A stretch of DNA of 64,000 bases. It comes from CAWGYT01 sp963826795. Its GTDB lineage: Bacteria > Planctomycetota > Planctomycetia > Pirellulales > Pirellulaceae. A program made the position numbers and the translations under genes. Every line of letters begins with the position of its first letter. The stretch's first letter is position 1. The stretch spans positions 186,001-250,000 of the forward strand of contig CAWGYT010000020.1 of assembly GCA_963826795.1 (NCBI GenBank), read 5' to 3'. Shown one piece after another: positions 10,105-22,800 of this stretch. Below the pieces are notes generated by a model, which worked only from the letters and a program-made list of their open reading frames with translations, had not been told where the DNA came from and did not search any database.

Positions 10105-10773
10105 ATGATGCCACGGCTTCGCTTATTTTGGATTCTGCTTCCGGGACTGTTTTGCGCCACCTCACCGGCGTCGCCGATCGTGCTCGTGGGCTCGCACAAT
10201 TTGTTGCCCGAGTTGCCCGATCAGTCGATCGAGATCTACGTCGCGGGAGGAGATCTTGTACAGGGCTTGAATTTTCGGATCCAGGTGGAGGATGGGGGGC
10301 CCCATCCGCCGGTCACCGGCCTCGTTCCAGGTCCGAGAATCACGGCTGTCGATCTCGTGTCACAAACCATTTTTTCGACGAACAACAACGGCCAGCTCGA
10401 CGTCTTGCGGTCGCCCCAGATCTGGGTCCAAAGCATAACCACGTCGCCGGCGACGGTCCCGAATGATCAAGTGCCGGCTGAGGGGCTGTTGGCCACGGTC
10501 ACGTTCGACACGACGGGGTTCTCCGTGGGCGTTTACGCATTGATGATGAGCAGCACGCTCGACGGCCCCACGGACTTCGCGGGCGTGCCGATCGACATCA
10601 GCGACGGGTCGCTGCGGATCATTCCCGAGCCGGGTTGGCAGATCGTGTTCTGGAGCGGTTGGGCGGGCTGGTTAGCGTATCAACTGACGACAGGCCGATC
10701 GCGGCGCGTAATTCGCCACGGGATGAAGCCTTGCGGGGCTCTGCGCGAGACGCAGCCGGCAGTTGCCCGGTAA
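10105..10773 (+). CDS. Exported PEP-CTERM-like protein of unknown function
   Basis: The protein has 222 residues. It begins with a signal peptide (MMPRLRLFWILLPGLFCATS) and has a central beta-rich region of about 150 residues. Near the C-terminus is a PEP-CTERM-like sorting signal: IPEP at about 173, a hydrophobic segment (IVFWSGWAGWLAYQL), then basic residues (RSRR). In known systems an exosortase cleaves at such signals; none is encoded in this window. About 30 residues run past the basic cluster, longer than usual, so the sorting call is not certain. The giant surface protein starts 52 bases downstream on the same strand, so the two may be cotranscribed. Confidence 0.65.
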   Translation: MMPRLRLFWILLPGLFCATSPASPIVLVGSHNLLPELPDQSIEIYVAGGDLVQGLNFRIQVEDGGPHPPVTGLVPGPRITAVDLVSQTIFSTNNNGQLDVLRSPQIWVQSITTSPATVPNDQVPAEGLLATVTFDTTGFSVGVYALMMSSTLDGPTDFAGVPIDISDGSLRIIPEPGWQIVFWSGWAGWLAYQLTTGRSRRVIRHGMKPCGALRETQPAVAR

Positions 10774-10824
10774 GTCCATGCGACCCACTTTTTGTTCCAC
10801 AAGCATCGTAGGGAGGGGCGGCAG

Positions 10825-13800
10825 ATGCGGCGACAAGAGAAAGCGAAACGAGGGGCGCGACGATGGCCGAAAATGCTGAGCCCGCGCGTTCGAACCGCCA
10901 ATCGCCCGCTTGGCGGGTTCAGGCTGGAACGGCTCGAGTCCCGGCAACTGCTGGCCGCCGATCTGATGGTCAGCGAGATCATGTATCATCCGGCTTCGGC
11001 GAACATCAGCGAGGAATGGATCGAACTTCTGAACGCCGGCGACGCCCCGTTGCGACTACAGGCGTACAGCCTGAGCCGCGGAGTGGATTATGTCTTTCCG
11101 GACGTGACGCTGGAGGCAGGCGCCTTTCTGGTGGTGGCTGCCGATGTGGCAACCTTCCAGGCGAATTACCCGAATGTCACGAACGTGATTGGCGGCTGGA
11201 CCGGTCAGTTAAGCAACAGCGGGGAAGACATCGAAATCGAGGATCCCACTGGGGCTCGCGTGGATCTGGTCGCCTACGCCGACTCGGGTGATTGGGCCCA
11301 ACGTCGCCGCGGGCCGCTTGACCTGGGTGTCAGCGGTTGGAGATGGGATGCTCCGCATGATGGGGAGGGGAGTTCGCTTTCGCTGATCAATCCAGGTCTG
11401 TCCAATGAGCTGGCGCACAACTGGACCTCCAGTGAGCGCCCGGGAGGCACGCCCGGCGTGGCGAATGACGTCTTGCGTGACGATCTCGCTCCGGCCATCG
11501 TCGACGTGGCGCACAGCCCGCTGATCCCCACTTCAAGTGACTTGGTGACCGTGACGGCGCGGCTGGTGGACGAATCCGACACGGGGTTGTCGGCTGAAGT
11601 TCGGTATCGAGTCAGTCTGCTGAACGAGGTCCCTTTCGAGTCGCTTCCGATGCTGGACGACGGCCAGCACGGAGACGGCCTTCCGCAAGACGGTGTATTC
11701 GGCGCCGTGCTTCCCGCCCGCGCTGACGGAGCGGTGGTCGAGTTCTATGTGCAAGCCACGGACGCGGGCGGCCTACAACGCACGCTGCCGGGTCCCACGG
11801 ACGACCAGGGCGGCCAGCAAGCCAACCTGCTCTATCAGGTGGACGACACGCCGCGCCCGACGGACGTGCCCTTGTTCCGCACGATCATGACCGCCAGCGA
11901 ACGCGAGCTGTTTCGGACGATGAATCGCAACAGTGACGCCCAAATGAATGCCACCTTCATCGGCACGTTGGGAGGCGAGACCGAACTGCGGTACAACGCC
12001 GGCGTGCGGTACCGCGGCAGTGGGACGCGCACCAATAATCCTCCCAACAACCGCATCAATCTCCCCGAGGACCGGCCGTACCTGGGCGTCACCCAGTTGA
12101 ACATCAACTCGAACAACCCGGCGAATCAGATCGCCGGCAGTACGCTGTTTGCCATGGCCGGCGTGCCGGCCGCCGATACGATGGCCATCCGTCGCCTGGA
12201 CAACGGCGAGGATCTGGCCCGGGGCGGATACTACGCCTACGTCGAGGTGCTCAACTCGGACTGGGCCGACCGGCATTTTCCGCAGGACAGCGCCGGCAAC
12301 GTGTACCAAGGGCGCCGCGCCAACGAAGGACCTCCTGGAGGCCTCGGAGCAGGACTGCAGTACCTGGGAGACAATCCGTCCGTCTATGTCAGCTACCAAA
12401 AGGGCACGAATCGCAGCGTGGCCGACTATTCCGATGTGATGAATCTGACCTTCGTCCTCAACAATGCTTCGGATGAGACGTACTTCGACGAGGTTAGCCA
12501 GATCGTGGATATCGACGAGTGGCTTCGAACCATCGCGATGATTGAACTCTCTGGCTATTCCGAATTCGGCCTGCTGACGGGCGACGCGCAGGGTGACGAT
12601 TACGCGATGTATCGCGGCATCGAAGACCCTCGCTTTCTGATGATGCCCTACGACCTGGACGGGATGTTCGACGACCGCACGAATGACATCTTCTCGACCT
12701 TGAATGTCCCAGCGCTCAACCGGCTGCTGAATCATCCCGACGTGATGCCGCGATTCTATGCACAGCTTGTCGATTTGATGGACAACGTGCTGACGGCGGA
12801 GAAGATCCGACCGGCTCTCGAGCAGATGCTGAGCGCCGTGATCTCACGGAATCGCGTCAATACGATGGTGAACTACCTGGAAGCTCGAGCCGACTTCGTG
12901 CGGGGACAGATCCAGCTGGAACTGACGGCGGGCAGCGGTCTGCCGAACGTCGGCGGACTGCCGACCACGACTGCGGCCACCGCTTCGCTCAACGGTCGAG
13001 CCAACGTCATCACGACCCGCCAAGTGCAGGTTGATGGCGTGCCCGCCAGCTGGAATCCGAGGACGGGGCGTTGGACGGTCGATGAAGTTCCCCTGGTACC
13101 GGGCGTCAATCGCCTGCTCGTTCAAACCTTCGACCAGCAGGGCGACGAGCTGGAACGCACGTTCATCGATGTCCGGCGGGACACGGCAACGATGCAGGAT
13201 GTCACAGGAACGATCGACAGCGACACGACCTGGACCGTGGCGTCCGGTCCGTATCAGATGGTGGGAAACGTCACCCTGGCCGATGGCGCTGTGCTGACGA
13301 TGGAACCAGGGACGACCGTTTTCTTTGCCCCGGGAGCGCGTCTGACGATCAACGGGCAGCTGATCGCCGAAGGAACCGAGCGGCAGCCGATCCGTTTCAC
13401 GCGAGTGCCCGAGACCGGCGGCACGTGGGGTGGGCTGCAGTTTGCCAATAGCTCGCACGACAATCGCATCCAATATGCCGTCCTGGAGTACGGTGTCACG
13501 GACGACGGACTGATTGGCCTGGAGAACTCACGCCTGGAGCTGGATCATGTGACGCTGGATCACACCGATCTGCGCCGAATTCGCACGATCAACTCGTCGC
13601 TGGTGGTGCGCAATTCCGTCTTTACCGACATCTTCGCCCCGGGGCAGGCTCCGACGACGGACAATCGCAGTGAGCACATCTGGGGCAATGGCATTCCGTC
13701 CAATGGGCAGTTTATCGTCGAAAACAATATCTTTGGCCACCTGACCGGCCATAACGATGCGATCGACTTCGACGCGCCGCGCCGGCCCAATCCGATCCCA

Positions 13801-16800
13801 CAGATCTTGAACAACGTCTTTGTCGGTGGTGGCGACGACGCCCTGGACATCACCGGAGACATTTATCTGGAGGGCAACCTCTTTCAGAACTTTATCAAGG
13901 ACCAGTTCAATACCGATCCTGGGCAATCGAACGTCATCTCGGCCTCAGGTGGCACCTTCACCGTCGTGCGGAACGTCTTTGAAAACGTCCAGCACGTCTC
14001 CTTGGTGAAAGAAAACGCGTTCATGGAATTCTGGAACAATACGGCGGTCGGGGTTGAGCTATCGGCCCTCTACTTCGACCTGCCCGGGCAGACCAGTGGC
14101 CCGGGCGCGGCGCCGACGTATCGGGCAGCATTTTCGCCGATACCGCCACGGCGTTCGACACCCTGCGGCCCGCAACACAACTGACGGTCAATGATTCGTT
14201 CGTGCCCGAGTCCGATGTCGCTCGCGGAATCGGCAACCTCAGCGGTGATCCCCAAGTGGACGTGTCAGGCGATTTCGGGCTGCGACCGGGATCGCCAGCC
14301 GCGGGCGCGGGACCTAACGGCGTGGACATGGGCGCACGCGTGCCCGCCGGCGCCACGATCAGCGGCGAGCCGAATCTGGTGACGCGAGACACGACCGCCA
14401 CGCTGATCGTCGGCGGCCCAGGCGTGACGCGCTATCGATATCGAGTCAATGGTGACCCTTGGAGCGACGAGATCTCCGTTGAGACGCCGATTATGCTGAC
14501 GGGACTCGCCGACGGCGATTACCGCGTTGAGGCGATCGGCCGCAACTCGCTCGGCCTCTGGCAAGCTGAGGCGGCAGCGACCAACTCCCGCCCATGGACG
14601 GTCGATCGCAACCTTTCGCGACTGCTGATCAACGAGGTTCTGGCAGCCAACGAAGGCGCAGTGCCGCATGCAGGGACGCTGCCCGATGTGATCGAATTGT
14701 TCAACGACAGCGGGACGTCGGTCAACTTGTCCGGCATGAGCATTTCGGACGATCTCGCGCCGCCCCGCCGTTACGTCTTTCCGGAGGGAACGACGATCGG
14801 CCCGGACGAGTATCTCCTGGTGTACGCAGACGACCCCAACGGGACTTCGGGAATTCACGTCGGATTCGGGCTCAGCCGTGAAGGCGAGGGCGTTTATCTG
14901 TTCGAGAACCCCGCGCGAGGTGGCGGGCTGGTTGACTCGGTGGAGTTCGGCCTGCAGCTCCCGAATCTTTCGATTGGACGTGATCGGTTCGGCGATTGGA
15001 CGCTCAATCAACCCACACCCGGTGCCGCGAATCAAACCGTCGCCCTGGGCGACCCGACGCAGCTGCGAATCAACGAATGGCTTGCCAAGCCCGACGTTTC
15101 GCTGAACAACGACTTCGTCGAACTCTACAATCCCGACTCAGCCCCCGTCGACATGGGCGGGCTCTATCTGACCGACAATCCCGTGGGTTGGCCCGACCAG
15201 CATGCGATTCCGCCGTTGAGCTTCATTGCGGGGGACGACCTGGCCGTCTTCGTGGCCGATGGCAGTCCGCAAGACGGTCCCGATCATCTGAATTTCCGAC
15301 TGTCGGCGACGTGGGAGATGATCGGACTGTTCGACCGGGAATCGCGGGTCCTGGATCAAGTTCGCTATGGGCCACAGTTCGTTGATATCTCCCAGGGTCT
15401 GACTCCCAACGGCGGGCCATCCATTGTCCCCTTCGACTTGCCCAACCCGGGGATCGACAATCCCAGCGACGTCAGCGAACAAGTCTCGTGGCTCGCCATG
15501 ACCGATACCTTCCGATACGAGCAGTCGGGGATCGATCTGGGCACGGCCTGGCGCGAGGGGGCGTTTGACGATTCCACCTGGGCGGCGGGCCCCGGCGTTC
15601 TGTTTGTTGAAAACGAACCCTTGCCGGCACCTAAAGGGACACCGTTGCGACTCGGCAATACAACTTACTATTTTCGCACGACGTTCAACGTGGAAGACCC
15701 CGCGGCCGTCAGCGACCTGCAGCTTACGACACTGGTGGATGACGGAGCGGTGATCTATTTGAACGGGAACGAGATCGCCCGCATCGGCATGCCGGCAGGC
15801 GAGATCAACTACGATACGTTCGCCAGCCGGCATATCACGGAGGCGAACTTCGAGTCCTTTACGATTCCTGCCGACTTGCTTCTGCCGGGAGAAAACGTAC
15901 TGGCGGGCGAATCGCACCAGGATGACGCGGCCAGCTCGGATATTGTGTTCGGCGCGGCGTTGGACGCAATGGTTCGCCCCGATGGGCTCGAGGTGCTGCG
16001 ACGGCTTGTCGAAAACTTGCGCATCACCGAGGTCATGTACAATCCCTTGGGCGGCAATGATTTCGAATTCATCGAGCTGCAGAATACCGGGTCGGTACCT
16101 CTCGATCTGGCCGGAGTACGTCTGGAAGGAGCTGTCGATTTCGCATTTCCCAACCTCCAGCTGGCGCCGGAGGAATATGTGGTGGTCGTGGGTGATGTGG
16201 CCGACTTCCGCTCGCGCTACGGCGGCGACGTCGTGATCGCGGGCGAGTACGACGGTTCTTTAAGCAATGGCGGCGAAGAGATTCGCCTGCGATTGCCGGA
16301 GCCGCAGCCCGTCGACATCTTGAACTTCAGCTACGCCGACGCTTGGTATCCTTCCACCGACGGACGCGGCTTCTCGCTGGTGGTTGACGACGCCTTGTCC
16401 GAGCGTGCCGACTGGCGTTTGGCCGCGAACTGGCGCGCCAGCAACTTCGTCAACGGCTCGCCTGGTTTTGCCGACGCCGGACTGGACGCCGGGATCATCG
16501 TCGTTAACGAAGTGCTCGCGCAGACAAGCGAGCCCAACGGGGACCGGGTCGAACTGCACAATACAACCAGCACGCCGCTGGACATCAGCGGCTGGTATTT
16601 GAGCGATGACCCCCGGAATCTCAACAAGTACGCGATCCCGGCCGGCACCACCGTCCCGGCGGGGGGCTATATCGCCTTTGACCAGCAGACACATTTTGGC
16701 GGCCTGTTCTCGCTCGGCGAACACGGCGGACAGCTCCACCTGTCGACGCCCGACGCGCAGGGTGACGTGGCAGGTTTCCGCGAGTCGGCGGTCTACGGGG

Positions 16801-19800
16801 CGGTTGAGCCGGAGGTCACGCAAGGTCGCTACACCAAGAGCGATGGCACGGCCGATTTCGTCGCGCTGGTCAGTAACACAATCGGCGCCGAGAACTCAGC
16901 GCCCCGCGTGGGCCCGGTCGTGATCAACGAGATCATGTACAACCCGGTCGGTAGCGGAGATGAGTTTATCGAACTGCGCAACATCACGGCCGATGCCGTG
17001 TCACTGTTTGATGAGGCCAACACCGCGAATACCTGGACGCTGGGCGGAGCCGTCGATTTCACGTTTCCTGCTGATTTGCGGGTCGAAGCCAACGGCTACC
17101 TGCTGGTTGTCGGTAGTGACCCGGCCGAGTTTCGCACGCGGCACAAGGTTCCCGCCGAAGTACCCATTCTCGGCCCTTACACCGGCGATCTGAACGATGA
17201 CGGCGACGACCTCCGGCTATCACGGCCGGGAGTACCCGATGGCGCGACCGTCCCGTCGATTCTCGTCGATCGGGTCGACTACCGCGATCGGGAACCGTGG
17301 CCGTTGCAGGCCGACGGCGGCGCGGCCGCCCTGAATCGAGCCGTCGCGGCGGAATACGGCAATGACTCCATCAATTGGCAGCCGAGCATCGCCGACGGAA
17401 CGCCAGGTCAGCCGAATCTGAGTGCCGACGTGACTCCCCCCTCGGCGCCGTCCAACGTGGGACTGGTCGTCGAGGCCGGCCCCCGAATCCGGGTCACGTG
17501 GGAAACCGCCTTCGATCCGGAGACCGAGGTCGCGTTCTATCGCGTCTACCGTGATGGCGAGTTGATTGGAACGACTGCCACGACGGAGTTCACTGATGGG
17601 GATGTCGCCGAGCTGACCACGTATGCGTTCGAAATCTCCGCCGTCAACGCGCAGGGGCTGGAAGGCGACAAGAGCGCTCCCGGCGAAATCTTGATCATCT
17701 CGGTCGAGTCGGTCAAGTCGCGCTTTGACGATCAGGTGCAGGTCGTGTTTACGGAGCCCCTCGAGCGCGCGTTGGCCGAAAACGTCGCCAACTACGCGAT
17801 CGAAACAGACGCGATCGAAACGGTCCAGGTGCAGTCGGCCGTGTTGAGTGCCGACGGTCGATCGGTCACCCTGACGACTTCCACGCTGCAACCGGAAGTC
17901 AGCTACTCGCTTACGATCAACAACCTCGTCAGTGTACTCGGTCATCCGCTGCCACCAGATCGTCAGACGACGTTCATCTTTGTCGAAGGTCTCCCCGGCT
18001 TGACCGTGCGAGGGATCCTTTCGGAGGGCACGCGGATTAGCGATCTGGAGACAGCGGATACTTTCCTCGCGCTACCGCCCGGTGATCCCTTAATCGCCGA
18101 CCAGCAGACCCAGATCTACTCGACCATCAACTTCGTGGACGACGATGGTCGGCCACGAAGCGGGTTGTTCGGCGACGATGCGTTGTTTCCCACGGACCGG
18201 GCCGGCGCCGACGATGATTTCCTGATCGAAGCGACGGGCTTCGTGACGATTCCACCGGAACTGACCGGCCCGTGGACGTTTGGCGTGAGAGCGACCACGA
18301 CGGTCAACATCATCACCGATGGTTTCCGCCTGCGAATTGACGGCGTGGAGCTGTTGTCCGCCAGGGTCGGTAGTCGAATCGAAGAGCAGCTCGGGCAAAT
18401 CACATTGCCCGCTGGTACTCACACACTGGAGCTGGTCTATTTCGAGCGAGGCGGTGGAGCGGAAGTCGAATTGTTCGCGGCCCCCGGCAGCTTCAGGGAG
18501 ATCTCGCAAACCGATACTTGGCGCTTGGTCGGCGATACTACCCGAGGCGGGCTCTCGGTGGTCACCGATCCCCTGCCACCGCGGCCCCTGGTGTGGGAGC
18601 GAACCGAACCCGTGGGCGGCGTGCTGTTCGAATTCCTCGACACGCAAGGCGTGCCGGGAGGTCCAGCCGGGCTTCGCTACGGGACCGCTCTGCTTACGGG
18701 CCAGTCGTTCTCCTGGGCCGCGTCGCCGCTCAGCCCCGATGTCGTATTGACAATCAACCTCCGCAATTCGACGGGCCTGGTCGCGACGGCGACGGCTGAT
18801 GCGGCGGGATCGGGTGCGGCCATCAACAACTTTCCCGTCACCGCCGAGGATGACTACGTTGTCGAGGTGATCGGCCAGTTACCAGCCGAGGTGGTCATCC
18901 ACGCCGGTCTTAACGCTGCTCTGGAACTCGAATCCGTGGCGGACGGTCCGAGCAACGATGCCGCCAGTCAGGCTCAAGACATTGATCCCAGCTCGCTGGA
19001 GTTGGGCGCAGGGGTGAGCCGGTTGGCCGTCCGTGGCCGGACGGATGATGGAGGCGATCACTACAGCTTCTCACTGGCGGCAGGACAAGTCGTCACGGTC
19101 GCTGCGAGTGCAGTCGGCCCCGAGGCCATCGACTTGCAACTGTTGGATGCGGAGGGCGTTGCCCGGGCCCAGGGCATCGACCTTGCCGGCGGACGGCAAG
19201 TCATTCGCAACTTCACGCCGACGGCCGACGGTACCTACGTGGCCGTCGTCCGGGGCGCTGTGAATGTGGAATATGGCCTGGTCGTCACGCGCGGTGCCGA
19301 TTTTGACCTCGTGCCGAACGATGATCTGCAGACCGCCCCTGAGGTGTTCGCATACTCCTCCGTGTTGGGAGCCTTGGGCGGTGCCGGCGGCGGCCTGGAT
19401 GATTCGACACCCGAGTCGACTCCCGTTTTCTTGCCCACGAATCTCAACGACTCGGAGGGGTTTTCGTGGGACATCCAGGAGAATGGAAGCATCAGCAACG
19501 GCACAATTGACGCGTACGACGGCGGTCTGGAACTTGTGGGCTTTCCTTTCGAATTCGAGGCTCAGGCCGAAGATGGCGGTCGCGAAATCGTGCTTGGCCC
19601 GCGGCCGGTTGACAACGTGTCGGTGACTCGCAAGATCTTCGTCCCGCAGGATCAAGCCTATGCGCGGTTTCTGGAGATTGTGACCAATACGAGCGACTCG
19701 TCCCAGGTTTTTCAACTGAGTCTCTCAACCAATTTGGGCTCGGACGGTGAAACGGTCCTCGTCGGCGAAACCAATGGTGACGGAGTTTTCTCAGCCGACG

Positions 19801-22800
19801 ACAACTGGATTGTGACCGATGACTTGAGCGATGGCGGTGATGACCCCACGATGACGCATGTGATCGCGGGCGAGAATGGACAACGGCCGATCCAGGCAAC
19901 TTGGTCCGTCGGTAACGACCAGATCAATTTCGCCTATCAGCTTCAACTGGATCCGGGTGAGACGCAAGTGGTCATGCACTTTGCCGCCCAGAGCAACAGC
20001 CGGGCCGACGCCTTGGAAAAGGCACAGCAGTTGGTTCAGCTTCAACGGGATGCCCTGGCCGGAATGTCTGGCGAGGAACTTGGCCGACTGGTGAATTTCA
20101 GGTCACAAGACCTGGTCGATCACTTCACGATTCAGCTGGCCGCTGGCGTGCCGCTGGTTCTGACGACCTCGACCCCGGACTCGGGCGCGAATGGCCGAGA
20201 GAATACGCTCGACCCCAGCCTCGCACTTTACGATCGCGACGGAAACCTGGTCGCCGCGGACGACAATGGTGCCGCAGACGAACGGAATGCGAGCGTCCAG
20301 TACACCGCAACCGTCGACGGTCGCTACACGGTTCGAGTCGCCAGCGAAGACGGAGTCGGCGAGTATCTGCTCCGAATCAACGGGGCTGCGGAAGGCGTGC
20401 CGCGCCCGCTGTCGGTCGTGAGCAGCGAACCCCCGGATAACGGTCGCCAGGAAGAAGTGCCCGACACGTTCACGGTCCATCTGTCGGCAGGCGTGGATCT
20501 GGCCAGCGTCGAAGCGTCTGACTTTTTCATCAATGGCCTGGCCGCCGCCGCGGTGGAAATCGTCGATGGCGACAGCCTCCGCTTCGTGTTGGATCCCGCT
20601 TTTTTCACGGGGACGGGCAACTACGCGGTTGAGATTCCGGCGGGAGCTTTGATCGACCTGGGCGGGTCGACCAATGAGGCTTTCGCGGCTCAGCTTTTCA
20701 TCGATGCCGTGGCTCCTCGCCTGGTTTCGACGTTATGGAATGGCCAGCCCCTGCCGGCCACTCGGACTTTCCCCCAGGGCGAACTCGTCTTTTCGGCAAC
20801 GTTCGACGAATCCATCGCGGGAGACAATCTGGATTTTCAGGACATCACCTTAAGTAATCCGGTCCTCGGATCCTTCTTTACGTTTCCTTCGATCTCGTAC
20901 GACGACACAAGCCGTACCTTGACGGCCGCCTATAACTCGCTTCCCGAAGGGGATTATGAACTGGCCCTGTTGTCGGCCGACGGGGCCTTTGAGGATTTGG
21001 TCGGTAACGATCTGGATGGCGAGCCATTGGGCCAGCATCCGGACGGTACGGTCACGGGCGACGGTGCCGACGGCGGTCAGTACACGGCGACGTTCCGCGT
21101 GGAGAGCGGCCCGCTGGATGTCAATGGCCGCTTCATTCGTACCGCGCCGCTGGGTTCCTGGGTCTCCCGGGCATCGATCCAGGAAATGATCTCGTTTCCC
21201 GGCGACGTGGATACCTACGAGCTCCATCTGGAGCGGGGCGAAACCCTCCTGGCCGGCTTGACACCACTCGGACCGAGTGGCACCTGGTCGCTTGAAGTGC
21301 GTGATCCGTCATCGCGAATCATCGCCAGCCAGACGGCGGTGGGCCCCGGGCAAGCGGCCGAGTTGCCGCGGCTGGTCGCCGATGCCGTCGGTACCTATCG
21401 GATCGTCGTATCGGGCGATGTGGTCGGAGAGTCATTTTCACTGAACATGTTGCGCAACTCGGCTGCCGAGCTCGATGACGTGGGCCCGGGGCAGCCGCTC
21501 TCGCTAGACGATTTCGGGGTCGATCTGGGCTTCGAGCGATTCGCAGTCCAAGGGACGACGGTGGCAACCCAGCCCTCGGTCCTTGTCTGGGGTGTCCAGC
21601 CCGCCTCGCGGCATATTGTGATTCTGGATCCCAACACGGGAAATCAGGCAAGTCAATTCGCCGCCCCCGGCAACCTGCAGCCCAACCACACGCAAATTGG
21701 ATTGGCGATGGCGGAACTGGGCAAGGTGTTGATGTACGTCAACGCCGACGACGACCCCACGGCTCTCTATCGACTCGATCCTTTCACCGGCGAAGTGTTG
21801 TCGACCGAGACCATCCAGCCCGGCCCCTACGACGGGCTCGGTTACGACGGCGGTGTGGTCTTCCTGGGACGCGACGGCCTCGATCTGCGACGACAACCGG
21901 GGTTTGATGCACCTCCCAACGACGGCTGGGCCAGCGGGGCTCCCCTCGGTGGCGTCGCCGGCGACGATTACGGCCGCCAGTTTGCCTTCTTCAGCGATGG
22001 CCTGATTCATGAATTCGACCCGCAAGACGACACGGACTCGCTGATCGGCGGTCTCACACCACCCGCCACGGATGTCGAAGGCCTGGCCTTCGACGGAACG
22101 CGGTTGTATCTCGCCACCGCCAGCGGCAGCCTGTATGCGCTTCGGCCGGATGCCGAGCCGGGACAGGAAGTCGTCAGTCAGGTGCGTGTCTCGGGCGGTG
22201 CTTTGTATGGCTTGGCGGCCCTGTCGTCCGCCGGGGGATTGGGTACCGGTCGGTTCGTGGAGTCGGAACCCAACGACAGTCTCGCCGATGCGGAGAACAT
22301 CGACGGCGAGTTCAGTCTCGATTCCGACAACGACATTGGCGACGAATCGGGTAACACGTCAACTCGGATCCCCCACGTGTCGATCACCGGACGCGGTGAC
22401 GACACGTTCGACTTCTACGAGTTCACGATCGCCAACGCAGGTGATCGAGGGATCTTTGACATCGATCGGACCAGCAATCTGGATTCCTATCTCAGGCTCT
22501 ATGCGAGCGACGGCACGCTGCTGAATTCGAGTGACGATTCGGACACGGGCGCCGGGGCAGGTGGCAGTACGACTGGGTTGGATTCTTACCTGGAACATAC
22601 ATTTTCCGAACCCGGGACCTACTACATCGAAGTCGGTCAGTGTTGCGTCGCGACGGTGAATCAGGGAGCCCGATACGAGTTGCAGGTTTCGATCGAGAAC
22701 CACGCGTTGCCGCAGCCGGGGCGCTTCGAGATCGTCAGCCGGGGTGAAACGTGGAAATACTTGGACGACGGTTCCGATCCCGGTTTTATCTGGGTAGTCG

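Noticed and set aside
8841..10199. 452-residue open frame on the minus strand
   Set aside because: It is antisense to the DUF1559 gene, which has clear family motifs; the minus frame shows no recognisable domain and is a GC-rich shadow.
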